A stretch of 64,000 nucleotides of DNA from an uncultured Clostridia bacterium (GCA_944341075.1 CALVLV010000001.1:110658-174657), one strand, 5' to 3'. Counted from the stretch's first letter, positions 44,627 through 53,904 are shown. Made by a program: numbers and translations. The notes: generated by a model from the sequence alone, not told the origin.

Positions 44627-47599
44627 TTATTGGTACAGATATTGTGCATAAGTGCCTATGAGTATTTCCAGCCGCTCCGCGGTTATCAGCCCCTTGCCGA
44701 GCGAAACGGCGAGATATTCGCCGCCGAAGGCGTAGAAAATTTCTTCCGGCACATCGTAACCCATTGCAACGAACTGTTCGTACGTGAGCAGGCCGTACTT
44801 TGCGATATCTGCCTGCATCTGTGCCCTGTCGTACGCCATGCATGAAAGGTCGGTGCGGAAGATATCCACAAAGCCCTGAACGTTGGCGGGCGCCGACAGC
44901 ACACCGTTTACAAAGAAGGCGAGGTTGCGCACGGGCACGGGGCTGTACACCGCAACGTATTCGGCGGCGACCTTTACGTTTGTGAGCGTGGCGAAGGTCA
45001 GCCCGCCCTGCCCCTGAACGCAGAATTCGGTGCCTATGTACTGCGCGGCGTCTTCCCGCAAGAAGAGGAACCTGCCCGCCTGCCTGCTGAAAAAGGCGTG
45101 CTCTTCGGCTATCCTGACGGTGCTGCCGTTGGAGAAGGTGAGCGTTATTATGTTCTGCAGCTGGGGCAGGTTTTCCTCCACGAATAGTATGGGCGCGGCG
45201 CAGGCTTTTCCCGTGAAAAAGTTCCACACAAGCAGCTGTTCGCTGCCCGTAAGGCTTTCGACGGGTACGGCGGAGCCGTCGGCAAGCGTTACAAGCGTGC
45301 CCGCCGCAATGCACGTGCCGCTTGTTGTGTAGCTGACCGTTACCGTGCAGCTGTCGCCGCACACGTTGTCCGTTACGGTGAGCGTGATCGTGCCCGACTG
45401 ATTGCTTTCCTTCTTTTTAATGGTAAGCTTGCCGGTGGAACTGCTGAAACTGCAATCTACGCCGGGATGGTATGAAGACACGCTTACCGAATAGTCTGTG
45501 CTGTTTGCAACGCTGAGCGTTGCAGAGACGGAGTCCTTTATTTTATTGAAACTTGTCTGCGATAGCGAGGCGCTTACGGGCAGGCGCCAGCGGGCATACA
45601 GCGTTGTGCCCGAGGCTATATCCCAGCTGCGCGCCGACGACATTTTGCAGCTGTAGTACTGCGTGCCGCCATCCGCCGAGGAATAGTAGCCGAGGAAGAC
45701 GTAACCGCTGCGCGTGGGCGCCGTTGCCGCGGGCATGGCCTTGCCGTATGTTACCGTTATGTAGCCCGCACCGCCCGTGCCGCCGTTTTTGTTGAGCGTT
45801 ACGCGGTAACTTTTTGCCTGCCAGCGGGCATAAAGAGTGCCGCCTGAATACATGTCCCATTCAGCGGTGCCGTTCATGTCTTCGTCGTAGTACTGCGTGC
45901 CCTCGGACGAATAGTAGCCGAGGAATTCATACCCCGTGCGCTCGGGCGCGGCCGCGGCAGGCAGCGTATGCCCGTATATTACGGTGACCGAATCTGCACC
46001 GCCCGCGCCGCCGTTTTTATTGAGCGTAACCGTGTATTCGGCCAGCTCCCACTGCGCGGTCAGCCTTGCACTGCCGGCAACGTCCCAGTCGCGCACACCG
46101 TTCATGTCGCCGTCATAATACTGCACGTCGCCGAGGTAATAGCCGAGGAACCTGTAGTCGTCCCGCACGGGCGCGGCTGCAGCGGGCAGCGGCATGCCGT
46201 AAGTTGCCTTTACCGAGCCTACGCTGCTGTAGCCGCCGTTTGCATTCAGGAATACCGAATACGTTGCCGCCTGCCAGCGGGCGTGCAGCGAGCCGTCTGC
46301 CGCCACATCCCACTCCGTTACGCTGTTCATGTTTCCGTCGTAGTACTGCGTGCCTTCGGACGAATAGTAGCCGAGGAATTCATGCCCCGTGCGCTCTGGC
46401 GCCGTTGCGGCGGGCATGGGATATCCGCAGGATACCTGCACAGAATATGTGCCGCCTTCGCCGCCATTGGCGTAGAGATAAACCGTATATACTTCGGCCT
46501 GCCAGTGCGCGTACAGCGTGACGTTATGGTCGATATCGCCGACTTCGAACACAGGTTCGAGGAATTCGTCGAAATACATTTTGCCGCCTTCGGGCGAGTC
46601 GAAATACCCGAGGAATTGGTGCCCCTCGCGCTCGGGGGCGACTACTGAAGACATGCTTCCGTTTTCGCGCACGAACGCCTCCTGCGTGCCGCCCATGCCG
46701 CCGTTGCCGTTGAATGTGAGCATATATTTTGCGCTGAGCGTGAACATGCATATGCCTGTTGCCGCCAGCAGAACGCCTAAAAATGCCGCAAGATAGCCGA
46801 TAATGTCTTCGGTATCGTCCCCGCGCGCCATTATTACTATGGCAAAGACAAACGCGACGGGCGCGAACAGCGCGGGCATTGCCACCATGCCGATGCCGAA
46901 AAATACGGCCAGCGAAACAAAACAGCCGCAGTCGCGCTCATCGAGCAGGGTGTAGCCCCTATAGGCGAACGCCGCCGCGGCGACCGCGCCGATAAACGAC
47001 ATGCAGCCGAGGTATGCGGGCATTATAAAGCTTTCGTTGGCGGCGGCGCGCAGAATTTTACTCAGACCCAGCACAAAGCCGCCATGCCCGAAATACAGGC
47101 CGTACATGAGCGCCTGCCCCGCAAAGAACAGCAGCGCCATTACCGCCGCGCTTATTGCGGCGGCACGCGGAAGGGTGCGGCGCCTTGCGGGCACACGTTC
47201 GCGTACTCGCACTTCGCGCGGGCGCTCTTCTTCGCCTTCAGTGTAATCGTCTTCAGCATAATCGTCTTCGCGCTCTTCCCCGTCATCCCCTTCCTCTTCG
47301 CTTAAATCGGGCATATCCCTGCCCGAATCTTCCGAATATTCTCCTTCAGGTCTTGCCGCACCGCACACAAAGCAGGCGGTATTTTCGCCATTGTTTACCG
47401 TGGAACACACGGGACACAGCCACGTGCGGCCGCTCGGAGGGCCGCCGGAGCGGCTGCCGGAATGGGCGCCTGAAGAGCCGCGGAAGACTTCTGAGAGAAA
47501 GGCGCCGCTGTAACGGCCGGCGCTTTTGCGCGCGCCACACACAAAGCACGTTTCGTCTTCATCTCTGTTGGTTGTTGAGCATGCAGGACAAAGCCACAT
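44627..47599 (-). CDS. zinc-ribbon / 5-TM / InlB-repeat / Hint-domain surface protein
   Basis: A 990-residue mosaic. Residues 1-25 and about 59-81 are two short zinc ribbons (WLCPACSTTN...CFVCGA; WLCPVCSTVN...CFVCGA). An acidic linker (95-130) and a basic patch precede about five TM segments (145-320). Five InlB/Listeria-Bacteroides repeats of ~70 residues follow (325-675; each ends LYARW-like), then an Ig-like domain (to ~755) and a C-terminal Hint domain beginning CIAAGTLVTLADGSAVPVESL, with IAEEHAFFS and VPVRNLAFFVNG blocks. Zinc ribbons are predicted inside and repeats outside the cell. Hint domains self-cleave, so the protein may be autoprocessed. GGG-rich ribosome site. Confidence 0.88.
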   Translation of the reverse strand: MWLCPACSTTNRDEDETCFVCGARKSAGRYSGAFLSEVFRGSSGAHSGSRSGGPPSGRTWLCPVCSTVNNGENTACFVCGAARPEGEYSEDSGRDMPDLSEEEGDDGEEREDDYAEDDYTEGEEERPREVRVRERVPARRRTLPRAAAISAAVMALLFFAGQALMYGLYFGHGGFVLGLSKILRAAANESFIMPAYLGCMSFIGAVAAAAFAYRGYTLLDERDCGCFVSLAVFFGIGMVAMPALFAPVAFVFAIVIMARGDDTEDIIGYLAAFLGVLLAATGICMFTLSAKYMLTFNGNGGMGGTQEAFVRENGSMSSVVAPEREGHQFLGYFDSPEGGKMYFDEFLEPVFEVGDIDHNVTLYAHWQAEVYTVYLYANGGEGGTYSVQVSCGYPMPAATAPERTGHEFLGYYSSEGTQYYDGNMNSVTEWDVAADGSLHARWQAATYSVFLNANGGYSSVGSVKATYGMPLPAAAAPVRDDYRFLGYYLGDVQYYDGDMNGVRDWDVAGSARLTAQWELAEYTVTLNKNGGAGGADSVTVIYGHTLPAAAAPERTGYEFLGYYSSEGTQYYDEDMNGTAEWDMYSGGTLYARWQAKSYRVTLNKNGGTGGAGYITVTYGKAMPAATAPTRSGYVFLGYYSSADGGTQYYSCKMSSARSWDIASGTTLYARWRLPVSASLSQTSFNKIKDSVSATLSVANSTDYSVSVSSYHPGVDCSFSSSTGKLTIKKKESNQSGTITLTVTDNVCGDSCTVTVSYTTSGTCIAAGTLVTLADGSAVPVESLTGSEQLLVWNFFTGKACAAPILFVEENLPQLQNIITLTFSNGSTVRIAEEHAFFSRQAGRFLFLREDAAQYIGTEFCVQGQGGLTFATLTNVKVAAEYVAVYSPVPVRNLAFFVNGVLSAPANVQGFVDIFRTDLSCMAYDRAQMQADIAKYGLLTYEQFVAMGYDVPEEIFYAFGGEYLAVSLGKGLITAERLEILIGTYAQYLYQ

Positions 47600-47627
47600 A
47601 ATAATTTTCCCTTTGGTTTATTCAAAG

Positions 47628-47664
47628 TTCGGGGCGCCGCGCCTTAACGGCACGGCGCCCCGAA
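47628..47664 (-). terminator. strong hairpin after terD gene
   Basis: Inverted repeat TTCGGGGCGCCG (47628-47639) / CGGCGCCCCGAA (47653-47664). It lies between the TerD gene and the Hint-protein gene and may separate two transcripts; the T tract is poor. Confidence 0.6.
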
Positions 47665-47823
47665 TATTACCTGAACTGCGGGTATATGCCCGCCTGTTTA
47701 CGGTTATATTTTAACGCTATGATATATTTGATTTCAATTTGTTTTGCCGCTGCGTATTACACGCTTTTTGTACATTTTACAGGTTTGCGCCCCGGCCATA
47801 CATATCAGGCCGAACAGGCCGCC

Positions 47824-48738
47824 TTACAGGTAGTTTTTGCACTCGCCGGCAAGCTCCTGCACGGTTTCCACCACAAGGCCGCGGCCTATTGCCCTGAACG
47901 TCCAGCCGCCTTCCGTACGCAGCGCCGCACCGAGAACTATGGCGGTGTTGCTGCCGAACTGCTTGCTGTCGTTTACCATGTATTCCATAAGCGTGCCGCC
48001 GGAGGGGTCGTACAGCTTTATGTACAGATTTTTTACTCTGCTGAGATTCTGGTGCCTGTCGAACGCGTCGTATACGTTGATCACGAACACAACGGCGTCC
48101 CTGTCTGAGGGGACTTTTGAAAGATCTACGTCTATATTTTCATCGTCGCCCTGGCCGCTGTCTTCGCCTGTAAGGTTGTCGCCGTGGTGGACTACGCAGC
48201 CCGAGGGATGCAAGCGGTTGCCGAAATATACAAGGTCTTTTGCGCCCGTACGGCGAGAGAGCACCACCACGGAGGAGTCTACGTCCATGCTGCGGCCGAT
48301 GCGGACGGGATCCCAGCCCACGCCCACGCGGATATCCGAAAGCGGCCGCGAGTCGGCGCCGACGATGGGGACTTCCTGCCCCTGCGCAAGTTTGAGCGTG
48401 CCGCCCGCGCGGGCGCCCGCCGAGGGGAGAGAACGGTCAATTTCAAAATTTTTGCAGTAGATGCAGTCGAAGTTATACTCCATGCCCCTGCGGCACCTGC
48501 ATTTACGCAGGGCGCACATGCAGCCGCCCACCGTGCGCGTGCCGCATACCGGGCAGGGCAGAAGGTTTTCGTTTGTTTTAAACGCCCTCTGGTCTACCTG
48601 CGTGGCGAGAAGGGCGCCCTCTTCCGCGGTGAGGTTGGTCATGTTGACCACCTTCCACTCCGAACCGAATCTTTTTACCTCCAGCGCGTAATAAAAGCCG
48701 TGGCGCGTGCAGCGCGCCTTTACAAACTTACTTTCCAA
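47824..48738 (-). CDS. TerD-family protein with N-terminal Cys-rich module
   Basis: A 304-residue protein; TTG 48738 is the likely start (GGAG nine bases upstream). Residues 1-96 are a Cys-rich module (LLPCPVCGTRTVGGCMCALRKCRCRRGMEYNFDCIYCKNFEID) also present in the next gene upstream. Residues ~112-304 are a TerD domain, the Ca2+-binding fold of tellurite-resistance and stress operons: VGVGWDP, DSSVVVLS, VYFGNRLHPSGCVVHHGDNLTGEDSGQGDDENIDVDLSKVP (acidic Ca2+ loop), FVINVYDA and FGSNTAIVLGAALRTEGGWTFRAIG. Usual TerD is ~190 residues, so this is a fusion. Confidence 0.93.
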   Translation of the reverse strand: MESKFVKARCTRHGFYYALEVKRFGSEWKVVNMTNLTAEEGALLATQVDQRAFKTNENLLPCPVCGTRTVGGCMCALRKCRCRRGMEYNFDCIYCKNFEIDRSLPSAGARAGGTLKLAQGQEVPIVGADSRPLSDIRVGVGWDPVRIGRSMDVDSSVVVLSRRTGAKDLVYFGNRLHPSGCVVHHGDNLTGEDSGQGDDENIDVDLSKVPSDRDAVVFVINVYDAFDRHQNLSRVKNLYIKLYDPSGGTLMEYMVNDSKQFGSNTAIVLGAALRTEGGWTFRAIGRGLVVETVQELAGECKNYL

Positions 48739-48825
48739 TTCAGATATCTCCGTAATTAAAATTTAATTATTTCCGCCGTGCAATGCGCGGCATATGCCGA
48801 ATATAACGCCCTGTTTTGCACGCGG

Positions 48826-49926
48826 TCAGGCGGGCATGTAGCCCCAGCGCTCGGTATTTGCCAGCCACGCCGCGGCGTTTGTGACGTACCTGTCGGTGCC
48901 GGCAGTGTCCCACTTGTGAAACAGCCTTGTAAACCCGCCGTCTGCCAGCAGGCGACAGCCGTTCCCCTCGGAATATGCCGAAACTATCTTGCCGGCGGAG
49001 CTGTATATAAGCGGTTTGAGCCCGCCCGACAGCGCCGCGAACGAAGAGATGGTTATGCCCTCGTAAAAGCTTACTATGCCCGTGGTTATCAGGTGGTTGG
49101 GAATTATTCCGGGCTTCCCCGCCGCAGAACTTATGCCCAGCACCTGCGAGCACATGTCGTCGCCGGAGAGCGTGCACCCGAACAGCTTGCCGAGCACGGC
49201 GTTGGCGTCTGCGAACAGCGGTGCGTTATCTCCCCATATGTACACGCCGTGGCCGGCGCGGTAACACTCGCAGATCATGTCCGTCTCGCCCGCGGTGAGC
49301 TGCCTGTTGCCTGAGGAGGTCAGCCAAAGCTGGCCGCGCCCGTCCTCCATGCGGGCGGCGAGCTGACTGCAGGAGGGCATTTTGTGGTGCACCTCCACCC
49401 TGAAGCCCTTTCTGCCGAGCGCGGCCCTCGCCTTGGCGGCGAGGTTACTCACGGGGGTGAGGTCTATCCACACAATGGTGTAACCGCTGAAGGCCCCGTC
49501 CTGCGCGAGGTCGTACTGGCTGCCCTGCGGGTTGCCGAAGCGGTCGGCACCGGCGCCGGGTATGTTGCTTATGCCCGCCCACTTTGTATAGGGCGCGGCG
49601 GGGGCCGAACAGTCTATCTGCAGCTGCCTGCAGTATACGCAGTCCAGACTGTAACCTTCGGCGCCTGCACACCTGCGGAAGAGCGGCTTTGCGCACCCGC
49701 AGGAGGCAAATCTGCGTGTTTTGCACCTGCTGCAGGGCAGCAGGTTGGAGGCGGTATACAACTCCTCGGGGTAAACTTCGCTTGCTATGTGGGCGGCGTC
49801 CTCCGCGCTGATATCCACAAAGTTGACTGCCGCCCATACGCGGCCGCTGCGGCGCACTTCTATGACAAAATATCTGCCCGTTGCGCGGCACCTGCACTTT
49901 ATTATCTTGTTGCCTTCATCGGTCAT
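48826..49926 (-). CDS. Cys-rich module fused to unknown alpha/beta domain
   Basis: A 366-residue protein. Residues 8-105 align with the N-terminus of the TerD protein (RCRATGRYFVIEVRRSGRVWAAVNF; NLLPCSRCKTRRFASCGCA; YSLDCVYCRQLQID) with the Cys pattern kept. The remainder alternates strands and helices (YTIVWIDLTPVSNLAAKARAALGRKGFRVEVHHK; GRGQLWLTSSGNRQL; GHGVYIWGDNAPLF; CRLLADGGFTRLF) and recalls ThuA/class I amidotransferase-like Rossmann folds, but no catalytic Cys-His-Glu triad is evident. Function unknown; position between terD and kinase ties it to the signalling set. Confidence 0.82.
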   Translation of the reverse strand: MTDEGNKIIKCRCRATGRYFVIEVRRSGRVWAAVNFVDISAEDAAHIASEVYPEELYTASNLLPCSRCKTRRFASCGCAKPLFRRCAGAEGYSLDCVYCRQLQIDCSAPAAPYTKWAGISNIPGAGADRFGNPQGSQYDLAQDGAFSGYTIVWIDLTPVSNLAAKARAALGRKGFRVEVHHKMPSCSQLAARMEDGRGQLWLTSSGNRQLTAGETDMICECYRAGHGVYIWGDNAPLFADANAVLGKLFGCTLSGDDMCSQVLGISSAAGKPGIIPNHLITTGIVSFYEGITISSFAALSGGLKPLIYSSAGKIVSAYSEGNGCRLLADGGFTRLFHKWDTAGTDRYVTNAAAWLANTERWGYMPA

Positions 49927-50007
49927 TTTGTATATTCAACTCCATTGATTTATATAAAGACCGGCACATATGCCTTAAATAAGCCCGTGCGGGCGGTTCA
50001 AAACCAT

Positions 50008-51408
50008 TTATTCGGCGGCGGCATAGCCGAGGGTGACGACCATGTTGTGCCTGATGAACTGCGCAACGCCGTTTACGCGGGTGAACACATACCCCTTTAT
50101 GCCGTTTTTGGTACTGCGCTCTACCTTTACAAAGCCGCGCTCCCTTATGCGCGCGGTGTTGAACTTTATGCCGCCCTCCCAGGGTGCGCACACGGCAGCC
50201 GTTTCGGGCGCCCTGCGCCTTGCATACCCCATTGATATGAGTTTTTCCGTGGTGAAGAACACCGGGGTACCGTCTGCACGGTAAAAGTTATAGCCGCCCT
50301 TTTCCGTATTGATGCAGGAGGCGTCGAACCCGCGCGAGCGCACCATCTCCTCGTTGAGTTCAGCGTTGTCCTCCTCGCGCAGCGCGGCGAACCCCTCGGG
50401 ACGGGGCGCACCTTTGCCGGATATTGACGGAGCGCCGGCAGGGGCCTCGGGGCGGGCCTCCTCCGTTCGCGCGGCGGGACGCTCGCGTTCGGCCGCGGGG
50501 TTGCGCAGCCTTGCAAGCACCTCTGTGGCGGAAGGGCGGGCAGCGGGATCGGGCGAGAGCATGTCGCCGATGAGCGCGCGGTACGCGCCGTCCACCTTGT
50601 CGCTTACGGCAAGCTTTACGCCGCAGTTTACTGCTATCCAGCAGTATATTTTTTTGCCGCTGTCTTTGCGGCGTTGCAGCGCCGGGGTCAGCCTTTCGGG
50701 CTGAGGGTATTCGCCCGACATGTAGTAGTGGAAGATTATGCCCAGAGAGAAGATATCCGACTTTTCCGTAAGGGCGGCGGCGAGCTCTGCACGTTCAGCG
50801 TCGTCCTCACAGTCGGAATACCTGCCCAGCTCGGGCGAGTAGAACACAAAGTCGCCGCTTACCTCGGCGGGCTTATCTGTGAGCAGGTAACTGCTGTCGA
50901 AGTCTATCAGCCTGGCAACATAGTTGCCCGAGCTGTTTTTTGCTATGAGTATGTTTTTAAGCTTGAGGTCGCTGTGCACTATGCCGCGGTCGTGCACCGT
51001 TTTGAGCGCGCCCGTGGCCGTGAGCAGAAGCATTTTTTTTGTTTCTGCGGGGAGGGAATTTATCAGCCCTTCCACCTCTTCAGAGGGCACGGCGCCCTCT
51101 ACAAATTCGGAGATCTCCACATAGTGGTTATCGTACACGAACTCCTCGCGCGGGATGACTATGGTGCCCCCTTCAAGCGCAACTTCGCGCAGTTTTGCGT
51201 TTATTGCCCTGCGCTGCGCTACGAATTTTTCAAACTTCTGCTTGTTGCGCGCGAACGTCTTTTGACTTATGCTGCCGTTTTTAACGGGATTTACGGGCGT
51301 CTGGTACATCTTTACAAAGTACTTTTTGCCGCCCTTTGTTGCCGTGGCTATCTTGCCGCACTGACTGTTTTTCCAGTCGCCGATTATTTCGTAACCGCGA
51401 ATATCCAT
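50008..51408 (-). CDS. Ser/Thr protein kinase with C-terminal tandem repeats
   Basis: A 466-residue soluble kinase. Catalytic Lys33 (YFVKMY), catalytic loop HSDLKLKN (145-152, Asp147) and a metal-binding DFD (169-171) in place of DFG, then SPELGRYSD and SDIFSLGIIFHYYMSGEYP. It has no TM segment or PASTA domain, unlike PknB; it fits the kinase of TerY-P systems. A Pro/Ala-rich linker (about 300-345) leads to two ~45-residue C-terminal repeats (about 354-396 and 419-463) of the form R-RGF...GY-F-R-DG---F----L--GYA. AGGTG ribosome site. It sits next to the PP2C gene. Confidence 0.92.
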   Translation of the reverse strand: MDIRGYEIIGDWKNSQCGKIATATKGGKKYFVKMYQTPVNPVKNGSISQKTFARNKQKFEKFVAQRRAINAKLREVALEGGTIVIPREEFVYDNHYVEISEFVEGAVPSEEVEGLINSLPAETKKMLLLTATGALKTVHDRGIVHSDLKLKNILIAKNSSGNYVARLIDFDSSYLLTDKPAEVSGDFVFYSPELGRYSDCEDDAERAELAAALTEKSDIFSLGIIFHYYMSGEYPQPERLTPALQRRKDSGKKIYCWIAVNCGVKLAVSDKVDGAYRALIGDMLSPDPAARPSATEVLARLRNPAAERERPAARTEEARPEAPAGAPSISGKGAPRPEGFAALREEDNAELNEEMVRSRGFDASCINTEKGGYNFYRADGTPVFFTTEKLISMGYARRRAPETAAVCAPWEGGIKFNTARIRERGFVKVERSTKNGIKGYVFTRVNGVAQFIRHNMVVTLGYAAAE

Positions 51409-51475
51409 CTGTATGTCACCTTTGATATTTTGTAAATTGCTTAGCCATGCCGCCCGCCGGAAGGGCGTGGCGGCG

Positions 51476-53047
51476 CTATTTCAGTTTTCTTCCCCCCGGC
51501 GAACGCGCGGGAAGCAGCGAGTTGTATACACTGTCGTATTCGGCGAAGATCTCGCTCTGGCGGGCGGCGGGGCCTTCGAGCGCGGCCGCGTCCTCCTCCG
51601 AGGTATCCCCCATGCGCCGCACGGCCTCGGCATGCTGCCCTTCGTCTATTATCCCCTGCCGCAGCAGGCTGTCCGCCACCTCTCTGCCTATGTTCCATTC
51701 CCTGCGATATATATCGGCGGCGTCCTCCGCCGAGCCCTGCACGGAGAGTTCGAGGTAATGCGCGCGCACCGCGGGGAGCGACCACAGGTATATGCGCGCC
51801 GCCTTGAGCCTGTTCTGCCTGTCCGCCTGCAGGCGGGCAAGCTCGCCTATATAGTCGCGCTCCAGCAATCCGGGCATTTTGCTCAGGTACTTCTGCTGCA
51901 GGTCGGCAAGGCGCGCCTTTGCAAAGTCGGCTATGTCCCTGCCGTCGCGCAGGCCGAAAAACCTGATGACGAGCGAGCGGCTGTCGTCGTGGCGGCCTAT
52001 TTTATCGAACACCGACTGCATCTTTATGCTCGCCCCGTGTAAAGAGAGCTTTTCGCCGTCGAATGAGTCGGCAATGCATCCGAGCAGCATCTTTTCAAAC
52101 GCCATGGGCGAACAGAACGCCGAACTGTCGAAACAGCCGTCCGTTGCATTGATGAGGATGCAGGGTGCGGGGAATTCGAACAGATTGCAGCGGACATGGA
52201 AGGAGGAACCTTCATCTATGCGGATATAGTTTGACATGCCGCCGTCGGGGCGCTCTTCATCGGGGAGCACCTGCATGAATCCCGCCTTTGTGAGCACGTA
52301 GGGGCGCGAGTCGCCCGCCGTAAAGTAGAGGGCGTATACTTTGCCGTTGAATTTATAGGCAAAAGTAAGGCACATGGTGGTGCCCAGCAGCGCCAGCCCC
52401 TTGAACGCCGATTCATACTTTAAGCCCGCTTTGGCGGCTATGGCGGAAAGTTCGGTGCGGATCACCCGCTCGCAAGTTTGCGCCGCGTCGGCAAGCATAT
52501 CTTCGCTCACCCTGCCCGCGCCGCCGTGAACGGCCCTTCTGAGTATCTCCGCGGCCTTTCTTTTAAGTTCGCCGCCATATACCGTCTGATGAAAGATGAC
52601 CGCGCCGAGCAACCTTGAGCCGAAGTAGCCGCTCTTTTTCATCATTTCAACGCCGTCGAAGTAGTGTTCGCCGAGGGCGGTTATATCGGCAAAGCTGCGC
52701 CTGACGTAATCGTCAAACCGACCCTTGCCGCAGTCTTCGTACACGCCGCCGAACAGCGCGTCTATAATGCGTTCGCCGCACAATATGCCGCGGTCAAACA
52801 GCTTATGCCGCATGGCGGCGGCACCGCCCAGCCCGTCTGCCGCGAACATCACCGAACCCGTCCTGTTGCCGCTGTGCGCGGCGGGGAGCCGTTTTGCCAC
52901 CTTGGGTTCGGCAAAAACCGTGAACGGGAGCGAAAAGGGAAGGGCGTCTTCGCCGCTGTATGTGGTAAGCCCGTTTGCATGGACTGCCGAGGACTGGCTG
53001 TACGCCCTGATATAATATCCGTTTGCCGTCTTTTTTATAGCTTTCAT
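51476..53047 (-). CDS. PP2C-family protein phosphatase
   Basis: A 523-residue Ser/Thr phosphatase. Metal-binding motifs are in order: ADGLGG (70-75), the TTMCLTFAY strand (223-231), GDSRPYVL (245-252), ATDGCFD (301-307) and HDDSRSLVIRF (353-363). An insert of helices separates the first and second motifs, and a ~150-residue helical C-terminus follows the catalytic core. It should reverse the action of the kinase encoded immediately downstream. AAGGT precedes the ATG. In Ter signalling sets, kinase, PP2C and vWA proteins form a conserved trio. Confidence 0.92.
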   Translation of the reverse strand: MKAIKKTANGYYIRAYSQSSAVHANGLTTYSGEDALPFSLPFTVFAEPKVAKRLPAAHSGNRTGSVMFAADGLGGAAAMRHKLFDRGILCGERIIDALFGGVYEDCGKGRFDDYVRRSFADITALGEHYFDGVEMMKKSGYFGSRLLGAVIFHQTVYGGELKRKAAEILRRAVHGGAGRVSEDMLADAAQTCERVIRTELSAIAAKAGLKYESAFKGLALLGTTMCLTFAYKFNGKVYALYFTAGDSRPYVLTKAGFMQVLPDEERPDGGMSNYIRIDEGSSFHVRCNLFEFPAPCILINATDGCFDSSAFCSPMAFEKMLLGCIADSFDGEKLSLHGASIKMQSVFDKIGRHDDSRSLVIRFFGLRDGRDIADFAKARLADLQQKYLSKMPGLLERDYIGELARLQADRQNRLKAARIYLWSLPAVRAHYLELSVQGSAEDAADIYRREWNIGREVADSLLRQGIIDEGQHAEAVRRMGDTSEEDAAALEGPAARQSEIFAEYDSVYNSLLPARSPGGRKLK

Positions 53048-53118
53048 TTTTTACCTTAAATTGCAGGGCGGGGAAATTCCCCGCCCGATATATGCGTTCT
53101 TTTTTGCCGCAAGGCCCG

Positions 53119-53817
53119 TCAGCACGAACCGACGAGCAGGTCTATGGCGGCCTGTATGTCTACATCTTCAAGGCCTGAGCCCGCCTTGGAGAAGGCCGGC
53201 CAGTACCTGTTCCATGTCTGCAGGTCTTCCCAGGGATATGCGTTGGGGGCAAACACCACAAGGCGACCGGCGTTGGACTGATATGTGCTTTCAAAGCTCT
53301 GGTCGTTGCCCTCCCACCAGTCGCCGAGTTCGGCGAGATCCTTGGGCATGCCCTGAGGATAGTTGGGGGAATCTGCCCTGTCGCCGAGGGCGAGCGCGGG
53401 GGCGTCGGTGAAAAGCAGCACGGCGTGCCTGCGCTTTCTGCCGCCGGTAGTCCAGTCTGATTTAATGGCAGTAGCTATGGCCTCGAGTGCGTTTTCGGGA
53501 ACGTCGCCGCCGCCGATGGCCTCTATGCCGGAAACGAAGGCGTGGAACCTTTCGTTATCCTCGGGGAGTTTGAAGAATTCAGACTCTTCAAGGGGCTTGG
53601 AGTCGCAGGCAAAGTCGCGGAAGACTATCACCTTTACGCGGACTTCGCTTACCGACTTGCCTTCGCGCTCCATGGCTGCGAGGAATTTTTCGTTAAAGGA
53701 GAGCGCGTTCCTTTTAACTTCCTCGATGATGGGCCGCATGCTGGCGGTGCCGTCTATGACGAGCGCGATGTCAACATTGTAGTTGCCCATTTCCTGTGCA
53801 TTTACCATATCTTCCAT
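53119..53817 (-). CDS. TerY-like von Willebrand A domain protein (copy 1)
   Basis: A 232-residue soluble vWA protein. The metal-ion-dependent adhesion site is D22-x-T24-x-S26 (IDGTASM), with the second Thr in VIVFRDFA and Asp in LLFTDAPAL. Thr24 replaces the usual Ser. FVSGIEAIGGGDVPENALEAIATAI is the family-typical loop of TerY-like proteins. A perfect AAGGAGG precedes the ATG. It is paralogous to the gene at 54076, with the same residue numbering of the metal site, and has its own promoter with the shared 47-bp element. Confidence 0.92.
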   Translation of the reverse strand: MEDMVNAQEMGNYNVDIALVIDGTASMRPIIEEVKRNALSFNEKFLAAMEREGKSVSEVRVKVIVFRDFACDSKPLEESEFFKLPEDNERFHAFVSGIEAIGGGDVPENALEAIATAIKSDWTTGGRKRRHAVLLFTDAPALALGDRADSPNYPQGMPKDLAELGDWWEGNDQSFESTYQSNAGRLVVFAPNAYPWEDLQTWNRYWPAFSKAGSGLEDVDIQAAIDLLVGSC

Positions 53818-53887
53818 TTTTAAAAATCCTCCTTAAAAAATGGCTTTTTATTTTTAACGTATTTTGTCCGGCCGCGCATCGGCGGCC

Positions 53888-53904
53888 GCATATGTGCGGG
53901 GCAA
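53888..53904 (-). repeat. dispersed 17-base motif (inverted)
   Basis: Minus-strand TTGCCCCGCACATATGC, exact match to 24743, 33314 and 60722. Located in the spacer upstream of vWA copy 1, between its promoter and ATG. Confidence 0.7.
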
